This document shows positions 29,935-40,700 of a stretch of 64,000 nucleotides of DNA, piece by piece. The stretch lies in contig CM065304.1 in NCBI GenBank assembly GCA_033032175.1, forward strand, positions 13,888,001-13,952,000, given 5' to 3'. Source of the DNA: Saturnia japonica. Taxonomy: Eukaryota > Arthropoda > Insecta > Lepidoptera > Saturniidae. Positions within the stretch are counted from its first letter, which is position 1; the number at the start of each line of letters is the position of its first letter. A model generated the notes under the pieces. The model did no database searches. It saw only the letters and a program-made list of their open reading frames with translations, and had not been told where the DNA came from. A program made the position numbers and the translations under genes.

Positions 29935-31715
29935 GCGCTCCTCCTAGTATCCCTCTGCTTATCAGAGGGGACTATGGCGGGGCGCCGGCTGGAGGGCCGT
30001 TAAAAGCTCCTGGGTGTGGCGTGTGAGCAGCGCACCCAGTACCGGGCTGGGGCCGATGATGGCTCAGTTTGAGCCCCAAGGGCCCAGTTCCGGGTAGCGG
30101 CTGGCGGGATCGGTTGTTTCATACCGATCCCGGCATGCGTACTGCGAACTTGACGGTTAAGGGAGTTAATATGGACGCAAAATTTAAAAAAATCATTACC
30201 CCAGGAGGGTACCAGCTCCTCAGGAGCTGGGGAATCCCTCCCCGAGCATAGCTCGGGCTGCCCCGCGCCTTCTGGGGGGGGGGGGGGGGGGCAGAATTCT
30301 GCGTAGTTCTTTTAAAAATAACCCGACTTTGGCACATGAACAACGGAAAACTGATTTGCCTATCGTTTCGGTGGAGAGAAATCCGTCGCTGGACAAATTC
30401 TCGGTTCGACATTGGACGGACAGTTTTAGGAAGTCGATTTCAACGACTAGTTTGGACGGTAGAAAGCGGTCGCTAGATGACGATGGAGACGAGGTAGCTG
30501 TGGTGGAGATCCCTCCTGTCAAAGTCTCGACAGCGGGGAGAGGGAGATCCCGTGACAAGGGTTTGACCCGTGCAACGAAAGCTGGAAAGGCCGGTGGGTC
30601 ACATGACTGTGCTATTGCCACACCGATCAAGGATGAGCCGTCGGAAAGCGCCGATGTAGGAGCGCTCGAGGGAATTGAGTTGCTCGACCCTGATAGTCTG
30701 AGGGCTCTTGCGAAGGAGAATGTTGATGAGATCCTTGAGGTTGCCAAAAGATCTGGCAACCTCAAGGGTACCTACATCAAATCGCTCAAAGAAACAGCAT
30801 GGACGCTGCGAGAAGTAACGGCCACCGCTCTTACGCGCACGGTGACTTCAGAGAATCTTCTCCTGCGCCGTGAGACGGGGAGGCTGCGTCGTGAAGTCGA
30901 GGAGCTGAGGGCGGAACTTGCGTCGTTACATGGTCGGGTGGAGTGTCCACCTCCGTCACCGTCACCATTGCCACAGGTGTTACCTCAGGCTTCACCGCAG
31001 GTGGATCTGGAGTTGTCCAGCGGAGTGACAGATATCCTGCCAAAGACACTGCTCAAGGTGCTGGATGGATACATGGACAGGATGGAGAGATCTCTCCGGC
31101 TATCGTTAGGGGAGATGATATCCGCACGTCTGGACGATCGTCTTCCACCCTCCGAAGTGGTCCGCCCGCCTTTAGGTGTGGACAGAGGGTTGGCTCCGGG
31201 TCCTTCTGGATCTCAGCCTGTAGGGCGAAAGGCCGCGAGGTCCAAAGCTGCAAAGCCTAAGGCTTCGATGCCCATCCCTGATGTGACGACGACAGTCCAT
31301 CCACAGGAGGCCGTGCCTGCTGCTCCTGCCCAAGATCAGGCTGGAGCTGGATCGGGATGGACGACCGTAACCAAGCAACGGAAAAAGAAGGAAAAGGCCT
31401 CATCGAATCGGGAGGCTACTGCGGGGGTGATTTCCACTCATAAGGGAATGCCTGGGCCCAAGCTTGTGCTCCTTGTGCAAGTGAAGTGCTCCTTGCACTG
31501 CGGCCTGAGGCTATGGCGGAGGGGCTATCGTATAGTGAGGCTCTACTTAGAGCACGGGACCGTCTCCCTTTGTCTGACCTGGGGATCGATAAAATATCTA
31601 TTCGGTGTACTGCCTCGGGCAGCCGTATTATTGAGATACCGGGTGCCCGGGGAGTAGAGCAGGCGGATCAATTAGCTCTAAAGTTAAGTGAGATTATGGC
31701 AGATGTAGCCACGGT

Positions 31716-31794
31716 GGGGCACTATGTCTGGAACCTCCTCGTGGTGTGCCCCGGGCAACGGCGGCCGCTTCACGGCCGACGGCTAATACCAGAC
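31716..31794 (+). ncRNA. HDV-like self-cleaving ribozyme, nested copy
   Basis: P1 GGGGCAC 31716-31722 with GTGCCCC 31746-31752. P2 GTCTGG 31726-31731 with CCAGAC 31789-31794. P3 ACC 31733-31735 with GGT 31743-31745, loop TCCTCGT. GGGCAAC 31753-31759. P4 CGGCCG 31762-31767 with CGGCCG 31773-31778, loop CTTCA. J4/2 GGCTAATA with catalytic C at 31783. Compared with copies 1 and 2, P1 carries two compensatory pair changes and P2 one, and P4 is wholly different in sequence but still pairs. Confidence 0.9.
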
Positions 31795-31903
31795 CGACGG
31801 CGTTCCTCCCCTGTACCCCTCTGCTCATCAGAGGAGACAGGGGATGGGGCAAGAGTGGACCTGCTTCGGCTCGTCCACTACGGACGGACTCGTCGTTGAC
31901 GGC

Positions 31904-32440
31904 GGAGGAGGAAGAAAACCTCCTTAAAAAAATTAAGAGGATACAACCTCTTTAAAAAATCGCTGACGGCGGTGGAGTAAACCACCTTAAAAAACCTTGG
32001 ACGGAATGTGGTGGAGTAAACCACCCTTTAAAAAATCACGGATGGACGGTGGAAGACAACCACCTTAAAAAATTACTGGACCCAGGTGGAGAAAACCACC
32101 AGTATAAAAAATCAAGGACGGACAGTGGAAGGAAACCACTTAAAAAAATAACCGGACGGTTGAGGATGAGCACCTCGTTAAAAATCAAAGCCGGATTGGT
32201 CGACGACGGACGGGATTTTAATGACGGAAGAGGAGGAAACCTCTATAAAAAACCAACGACGGACTTGTGGGGGAGGGGGTGCGTTCATTCGCCTCCTTCT
32301 CCTGCCGTTACAGGACGGCAGAGGTGAAAACCTCTGTAAAAAATCATGGCCGGGCTAGCGGGGTGGGGGTGCGTTCATTCGCCCCTTACCCCCGCCATAT
32401 GCCAAACATTATGGCAGGGACAGAGGAGAAAACCTGTATA
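31904..32440 (+). repeat. Array of about eleven covarying short hairpins
   Basis: Degenerate units mostly of about 36-40 bp, each with a 4-6 bp stem, a 5-7 nt purine-rich loop, the complementary strand and then a TTAAAAAA-like spacer. Stems in order include GGAGG/CCTCC, AGAGG/CCTCT, GGTGG/CCACC (four units), AGTGG/CCACT, GAGG/CCTC, AGAGG/CCTCT, CAGAGG/CCTCTG and ACAG/CTGT. Both arms change together from unit to unit. Two longer units contain ggggtgcgttcattcgcc (32276 and 32367 regions). Confidence 0.75.
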
Positions 32441-33696
32441 AAAAACCCAACGACGGGTGGGTGGGGGACAGGTGGTGGTTCATCCGCCTCCTTCTCCTGC
32501 CAGGCCGAACCAAGGGGAGATGGGTCGGGGGGCCTGTCTTCCCAATGCACTGGTTTGGCGGACGGGGAGACAGTTCGTCACCGGGCTGTCTCCGTCAGCG
32601 GGCGGCCCTTCCGGGCCTTGCCGCCGGGGCGGCGCGGATGAATGCCAGCGCAGTACCCGCGTCGCCCCAGTATGGCGGCGGACGGTGCACCGTGGAGTTT
32701 TTTAGTGAGTAGGAGTCTCACATAACCACTCGTCCCCCTTTGCGAGTGTGTACCCATGACGGGTTTTCCACTCCACGTCAACAAAAAAAAAAAAAAAAAG
32801 ATGTAGCCACGGTGGCGAGGCCTATTAAAAGAGCAGACGTCCGAATCATTGTATTGGAGGATTCCGTCTCGGCGCATGAAGTCGTAGCGGCAGCAGCGGC
32901 CAAGGGCGGTTGCGAGCCAACCCTTATTAGGGCTGGTGAGATACGTCCCTACGGGAGGGGCAATGGGGCAATTCACCTGTCACTCCCAGTCGCCGCTGCC
33001 AGGACATTGGTGCAGTTAGGGCGTCTCCTTGTTGGCTGGAGTATAGCACGCGTCCGTCTCCTGCAGGGGGGGCATTTGAGATGTTTCAGGTGTCTGGACG
33101 TGGGCCATACCCGGCCTACATGCCCTTCGGCAGTTGATAGGGGAGGCCTTTGCTTCCGTTGTGGACAGCCTGGCCACAAGGCGCAAGAGTGCACAGCTGC
33201 AAAGCTGCACTGTGCCCTGTGTGCTGACGCCGGAAGGCAGGCGAATCATTACATGGGAGGTGCGAAATGTAGGCCACCCGTCCAAAAGACGGGGAGAGCG
33301 CCTGCAGCGCCAAGACCCCCTTAGGGGTGGAGCGTAGACGAGGGGCAGTAGGTGGGGGTGTTTAACCGCCTTTTTCCTCTGCCCTTGCTGGACCAAGGGG
33401 AGACGGGTCGGGGGGCCCGTCTTCCCATTGCACTGGTTCAGCCGTCTGGGAGACAGTTGGGGTGTACCAGACTGTCTCTCTTTAGCGCCGGGGCACGACC
33501 GGGGCCAGCCGCCGGGGCGACGCGGCAGATTGCAACCGCAGTGCCCGCGGCGTCCCACTATGGCGGCCGATGGTACACCGTGGAGTTTTAGTGAGTAGGA
33601 GTCTCACATAACCACTCGTCCCCCCGGGCGGGTATGTACCCATGACGGGTTTCTCCACGCTAAAAAAAAAAAAGAAAAAAAAGGTATATCATGTTA

Positions 33697-34718
33697 AAAT
33701 AAATATGTCTAAAGCATAATTAACTCGTTTTGCTTTTTCTTTGTTTGTTTTATACCAAGACACGCAGAGAACATTGAATGTTTTCAACATGAACAAGAGA
33801 ATGTTTTCTAACATCGGTTCTGCAATGGAGCATCATAAAAGTTCTCCTTTTAATTATGCGACTAACTAGGTACTAGTGGTGTGAACCGGTTGCATTCATC
33901 ATAACCGGTTTTTAATGAGTGGTAGTTTTTGTTCGGTTTTATTTCCTTGTTATTTAAAAAGCTTAAATAACTAAACTAAGGATCAACTTACAAATTAGAG
34001 TAATATCGGTAGCTTTCTATCCAGTACATAACGATTTCATTCGGAAATTAATTACAATTTTAATGCCTAATGTTTATTAAAATATTTTTAGATAGTTGAC
34101 TATCAAATTGGATAGTATATTTACGATATGTTGTCTAAATAAAACACTTAACTATAATCAAAATTTATTAGAAACTATCATTACAAGTAGTACAACTTAT
34201 AATAAGTGTTAGTACAACTTAATATTAAAACATGCAATATTATTGTTCACTTATTATGTCCAAGCAACACAATTTGGTGTAAGTTTGTAAACACCAATAT
34301 TATCATAGTTAATATATCATAGATAAGGTTTTTGTCATAGATAATTACATGACTAACATTAATAAAAATTACATACTTAAACGAAATAGAAAATGAATGA
34401 ATAAAATCCTTTACAGCACGTCGAAGTTTATACGTAACAATAAGTAAATTAATTAGAGTTCTAAAAAACATAATTGAGTACAATGCATCTTGTATGTTTT
34501 GTTAACAATAATTGTGAAGTTTGAAGTAAAATCTCTAAAAAAATTTACAAGGTGTAAATTATATAATATAAACTTACGAGAAAAAAAAAATCTGTTAAAT
34601 GTATACTAACTAACTATTAAAACGATCAGATAGATCATTAAACGAGTTCTTAAAAATATATAAAGGGCATTGAATTGTTTTTTATTTCATTCACACCTTG
34701 TTATATAATATATGTAAT
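33697..34718. other. AT-rich interval downstream of the transporter gene
   Basis: No coding sequence recognised. A polyadenylation signal for the minus-strand transporter (AATAAA on the minus strand) lies at 34681-34686, about 33 bp past its stop, implying a very short 3' UTR. Confidence 0.5.
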
Positions 34719-37700
34719 TTATTTCAAGTAGCAGGGAGTGGCTTGTGACGTACTGAAGATTGCACTTATGGCACTGAAAGTAGCAGCGATGCCCCCTACT
34801 ACTCCGACAGCTATCACCTCATAGCAGACCATCTTCATCCAACCAGGGCTTTCACTGAAAATTCCATTTAATATATATTTTTAAGGTAGATTCGAAAACT
34901 AACCACATGTCAAGCACTGTATAATTTTATGTAATCATCCCAATCTTAGTTTATGTAATATTTAATCTTATTTTTATGAAATTAAGTAGCGGATAGCAAT
35001 CCATAGCTGTTTGTAACCAACCTTAGAGCCTCAGATAATCGCAGCTACCTCAGACCTCAGCTAGGAGGTTAGTCATTTACAGGTTACTACTTCTGAGGAC
35101 TGAGTTGGAATTGGAATATAATACCTCGTGAGCAAGTGCATGCTGCCAATCACACTCTTCGGAGTGGAAAACAGCAGCGCGAGTACTATTAAATTGTGAC
35201 AGTAATAGGTATGACAGTGTTACTCCCGCAACTGAACATTGCATAGGTTCTTCAGTGTATGCTACATAAATTAATTAGAAATGAAAAATTACACTCACAT
35301 GGGCGCCTGTCCTTCTCGTGGGGTTTGACTAACAAGGCTCAGGTAACAATATGAAGGTAGTATGAAGGTGAGCAGCGCAATGCTCGTACCACCAACCAGC
35401 GACAGAATGGTGTAGAATTTAGGAATGCTCTCGCCAATAAACAGTACACCGGCCATAATTGACAGGCGAACGGCCATGCGCCAACCAACAGAGTCTAAAA
35501 TAACAATGTTAATTTCGTTAATATATACTTGCATTAAACCTTTTTGCTGAACTTTCTAACAAATTTTCTTATCTAGGCTAATACTCAGACATTTTTTATC
35601 TAAATGTCATGGTATTGTGTTATATACTAACTAGCTTATGTCCGTGACTTCGTTCCCGTTATCTTGTAAAGAAACGACTAGGGTGTAGACTAAGCCTTGT
35701 ATGTACTGGAGTACTAACAGAGAAACATCCGCGGGTGTGCACACAACAAGTCACAAAGTTTCATCGCTATCGGATGAATGGTTTAGGAACCCATAAACGA
35801 CAAATATGTATATTTACTCGTATATGAGAATATACAGGTGACCGAACTTTGCTCGGCATTTTCAAAAAATAAAAATAAAAACACCTATGTAGGTAAACTT
35901 GGAAAGTAAAACATTATCTAGATGCAAAATTTCATCACAATAGTTGGAGCCGTTTCCGAGAAACCAATTACTTTAAATTAAAATTAAATAATTGCTCACT
36001 TAATAGTATTAGATTAGAATATATATGCATCCACAAATTTCATTTATTATTATAATATATTTGAATAAGCTAATTGCAGAGGTAGTAGCAAACGGTTATG
36101 AATACCTACAGCTCAAAAAACAACTGATTTCTTCATAGTTTTTTACTCTGTATAATTGAGTGTGCGAATCCGGGCTATAAATTGCATTAATGATTATAAC
36201 ATCAAGATTATGTAGTTTTACCTCTCGGTACATTGTATAGTTCCTCCATTTCTTGGCATACTGGGTTTATGAGTATAATAAAAGCGAATACCAAATGAAT
36301 TGCCATTAGCACATTTGCAACGAGAGTTAAGGGCGTGGCTGACAATGATGTAGCTATATTCGGTCCCACTGCTTCTCCATACACAACGTACCCGCCAATA
36401 GCAATTGGAAGATATAATAGTAAAATGGCTGAAAGAAAATCATTAGGAAATATATTTACTTAATTATGTGAAACATTTTATTATAACAAACGGAGATTTG
36501 TATTTTATACAATCTAAGACAAGTTCCATCTACCGTGTTGTTGTAGTTCAGTTACAATTTGTGCTTATTTTAAGTTATCAATTTTTACATTAAAGAAATT
36601 GTTTCTTAAAATCATTTTAGATACACGAAATGAAATATATGCGAGAAAAACATCCGTCTAATAAATACTATATTATGTTTAAAAATTTCGTAAAATATGA
36701 GAACTGAAATAAACTTGCATGGATTTATGTGTGCGTGATGAGCAATGAATTTCAGTGTTTATTAATTACTATAAATATTATTAATTACGAATCAACAATA
36801 CGAGATAATGATTTAAGTGAACATTAAAGTTCTGTCATCATTATCACTATCGTTTTATATACAGGTACCCAGTACATCGCCATAAATTGTTTCAGTACGT
36901 TTAATAAAGAAGCTTACGGAGTGTGCATAAGGAAAATATTTGTAAGTGGTTGGAAAATCAAAATATCAAAATTTTAATAGTGCGTTTTACTAAGGAAAAT
37001 CTAAGGCTTACTAAAGAAAGGTGGGTTAATTTTAAACATCACATTTAAAATGTATTACTTTAACGACTAAAATTTTCAAATAACTTACCTATCTTCCTCT
37101 CAGTTAGGATTATATTCAAATATCTTTACGATTGCATGAAATGTAATCAAAATTATTAAATTGTATTTTATCCAAAACATTGTATCTGAAAGTCTCATCT
37201 AAACTAACAAGCAATGATGGGTCAGTGGTACCGTATAAGAACATCGCGTCGACCGACATGAGTTCGAATCCCTGCAAAGAGCCTGAGCGCCCGGCGAAGG
37301 TAAGCTTCGTGATAAAAATATAACATGGTGGTAGGATTTTTTCCAACGTTCAGCTGGCTTGCTATCAACCTCAAGTTGAAAATCTGTCGCCAATCACCAA
37401 TAGGTGCGTTTCGGTAACTACACTGGAGAGCCAGTTTTCTACTAGGCTTAGCGTGCTACCCAAATTGGGCCACCTTATCACTTAAGATCAGGTGAGCTTG
37501 TGGATACAACGCTAAGCCTATAACTGTAAAAAAATACTGTTAATATCATGAACATTACTGAATTGCTCTATAGTTTTATATTATGAAACAAAAGTGTTAT
37601 TACAAGCTTCTGTCCAGTAAAAGTCTATTTTTTGGTCAGATCTTGTTATGTCATGTGGTGGCTTTTATTTTAATTCAGTAATTTGGGTTATTTATTTAAC

Positions 37701-40700
37701 CTTATTTTATGTACTTTTAGTGGCATTTTCCGTGATGTAGTTTGGTTATTGTACACACATGAAGTGAATTATAAATAAAGACTAGAAACATGCACTTTGA
37801 GTTACCATAAAAACTGTCGCTTAGACAGATCTAACAAGGAAACCGCTATCTTATTAAACTCTATTTTGAAAAGTATAAACATTACGAAGGAAGCAAATAC
37901 TTCTGTAGCGCCAAAACAAGAAGTTCATATTCATGTAAAATAATTTGTTTCTAATTGTGAACGGTATTTTTTTGCAAAAAGTGTGGTTTTTATTTAGTAA
38001 AACCCACCAAAGTTAAGGAAATAATACTAGTATGCAGACAAGGATGTTGCAGAGGCTCCAAGTGTGACTGAAGATCGTGGAGAAGGTGCCCCATTAATAA
38101 CGGCGCATGAACACGATTTTCCTGTTTGTCATGTAAAATTCAAAAATCTTAATTTTGAAGCCAGGAGGACAAAAATTATCTACGTTTCTGTCCGTAAAAT
38201 CGAACTGCTCAAAGAAAAGGCGCGAGGATTAGTATTTTACTAATTACAGTTATATGTATAGATTTAAAGTATATTAAATCTATGGTTGTATGTAATCTTC
38301 AAGGGTAATAATTTTAACGCATGTAAGTACTTGTGATATATCGAGAATCCGTTTTCTAATTATTTTTGAACTTACCAAGAAAACTATAATGCAGACTTTT
38401 TCCAAATTTACTCTTATCGGCCATGTCGTTTTGAATGGTGGGAAAGGTGGAAGCTCCGCCGAAAGCGAACATTATAGTACCAAAAGCCATAAAGAAGTCT
38501 TGGAAACCGTGGATACCAAAACGGAAGACAAAAGGCCTGATCTCATTCATCATCTCTATGAAATAGAGAATACAAGCCAGGACAACAGATCCAAGAGCAA
38601 TGATGCCTGTTAAACTGAAAGTAAATATATAATATTACGTGGGCTATTTCAAAAATTGTTAGTAAAATGAAACATAGTAAGAATATGAATAAAGTTTATT
38701 TATAGCTTTTCAAAATATTCGCTTCCAACCCTAATGAAATTATGCATTCAGGTTAAGCAGCTTTCGAAACATTTAAAAAATGTTTGTTGCGGGTAGTTGA
38801 AAATAACCGCCGAAATTCTTCAACGGCCTCTTCTGCAGTGCTAAATTTTCACCAATAAAGCAGTTTTTTACCGTGGGAAACAAAAAAAAACTCATGGAGA
38901 TAAACATTTGTACCCCCGAAGTATTCAAATAGCCCATAGTTCTAGCAGTTGTGTGAACGGGGGCGTTATCTTGGTGAAAAAGAATGCCACGAAAACCACT
39001 CCTTGGTCGCTCGCTATTCAACTCCCCAAAAGCTTGAGGCAGACAAACTTCGCAATACCATTCACTAGTAACTGTTCTACGATTTTCTAGAAGAATTACT
39101 GCTACTAATCCACTGCATCGAAAAAAACCGGTATCATTTTTTTATTTACACTCCGACCGTGAACAACTTTTGTGAGTAATTCGTCTTCTTCAAATAGTAC
39201 CCATTGCGTAGATTGTTGCTTCGTGAGAGGGTCTTAGCTATAGATCCAAGCTTCGTCAGTTGTAAGGATGTAAGGATATGTTTTGCTAAGTTCCTCCTTC
39301 AAATTTTTCTGGCATAAATTTACACTAATCAATACGATGGGATTTTTGTTCTTCGGTGAAATAATGAGGTATCCATAGCAAAGCAAGCTTCCTAACTTTA
39401 AGATCTCAGGATGGTGGAATCTGCCTGTGATCCAATCTTCAGTTCAGCCTGAATCTCTCGGAGAGTAATATGTCTATTTTCATGAGTTACTGCAGTTGTA
39501 GGTCGGCCAAGTCTGACGTCATCGTTAAGGTTCTCTCGACCACGTTTAAATTCACGAAACCAATAAGTAACTAGTGCTAATGCAGGAGCAGACTCCCCAA
39601 ATGCAGCTTTTGCAAACAAAAGAATAGTGAAATATAATTTTTTTAAATATTAAAAAAAATAACCACACCTAGGTGGCCTATAGTTTTCACCATACAAATT
39701 TGAATTGAAATTGGCTATCATTTCAAAATAGTTTCAAGAAAAAAGAAATTGTATTTATTCTGTGGCTAACAATTTTCGGAACAACCTAGGTATTTCATCA
39801 CTTACGAGTGTAATCAATAAACAATACTCACACATTAATTGTACATGTGGGATTTTCGTAAATATTAAGCATTTTTTTTTAATTCGGTTATTCGTTAATA
39901 GTGTGGTTAATTTGTAAAATCACTAAACAGATATTGAAATTGTTATAATGAGCTTTATATTTACACCGTAGGTCAGCGTATTTTATAAAATATACCTAAT
40001 AAAAATAGTATATAAAATATTACCGATTTTATAATTCAAATAAAACAAGTGAAGGAGAAGAAGTTATGTAAAAATTATCGATTTTAGTATGATAAAAATT
40101 GCAAAGCCACCCAATATCTATCTATTTACCATTATTTAATTTATGATGTATTATTTATATAATGAGGTACATTGCGTTTTAAACTAGCAGTCCAATTGTT
40201 TCAAATACCCGGTTTAAAGATGACTCTTTGTGTTTTAAATATAAATTAAGTTAATAGTGTGAGATATTTACATTTACAGGTCACTCGAAAACACATAAAG
40301 TACGCTGCTTTAATAAAGAAAAAATCGTGAGCAACTTCTATAAACTTAAAAATGGAATACTTTTATTGATAACTGTGATGATAATTACATGATGAAAAAT
40401 AAAATGAAGAATTTTATTTTTATTTTTACCATTTAGGATTTTTTTTTTTGAGTGACTTTTTTTTTTTTTTATTATGTTGATTTTTGGTGGGTATTCTAAA
40501 AACGTTAACATATTTTCACGTATAGCTTTTTTGGCCACTCCTCTATACAGACGTTTTGTTGAGATAGCAATAAACAAAACTACTTACGTAAAATCTTTAG
40601 GCGTTCCAAAGAATATGAGAGGAGTCATCGCTCCAACAACTATCAGATACCAAAGGCATATGGTCAACGTAGGGATTAGAGACATTAGCAGTTGCTCAAT

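Larger units (their letters stand above)
31716..32799 (+). mobile_element. Non-coding derivative of the family, nested in gag copy 2
   Basis: The 14-bp duplication GATGTAGCCACGGT (31702-31715 and 32800-32813) flanks it; two following G bases are ambiguous. It has an HDV-like ribozyme at the 5' end, the CCTCTG/CAGAGG leader hairpin, an array of covarying hairpins instead of gag (31904-32440), the family 3' UTR with both stem-loops (AGATGGG 32518-32524 with CCTGTCT 32533-32539; GGAGACAG 32566-32573 with CTGTCTCC 32586-32593) and a poly(A) at about 32783-32799. No coding capacity. It resembles the short internally deleted elements described for R2. Confidence 0.88.
30171..33324 (+). pseudogene. 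Gag-like ORF1, copy 2, frameshifted and interrupted
   Basis: Homologous throughout to the 703-aa protein of copy 1. The start ATG is at 30171, but an extra base in an A run (about 30183-30191) throws the frame to an early stop. A run of 18 G at 30274-30291 replaces G8 of copy 1. The frame then reads openly from about 30300 (VERNPSLDKFSVRHW, coiled-coil block [19 protein letters not shown]) to a shift near 31450-31490, continues in the frame of LRPEAMAEGLSYSEALLRAR, is cut by the nested element after ADVATV, and resumes at 32806 through the three zinc knuckles (CFRCLDVGHTRPTC, CFRCGQPGHKAQEC) to the stop at 33322-33324. Confidence 0.88.
29858..33682 (+). mobile_element. Gag-only R1-like retroelement, copy 2, with nested insertion
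   Basis: Bounded by the target-site duplication GGTATATCATGTTA at 29844-29857 and 33683-33696. Same layout as copy 1: ribozyme at the first base, leader, gag ORF1 (broken), 3' UTR with both stem-loops, A-rich tail. A third family member (31716-32799) is inserted in ORF1. Without it the element would be about 2.73 kb, close to copy 1 (2.78 kb). There is no ORF2. Confidence 0.9.

Noticed and set aside
32049..32641. Frames across the hairpin array
   Set aside because: They change frame with unit length, have low complexity and no domain. The structure is explained by hairpins, not protein.
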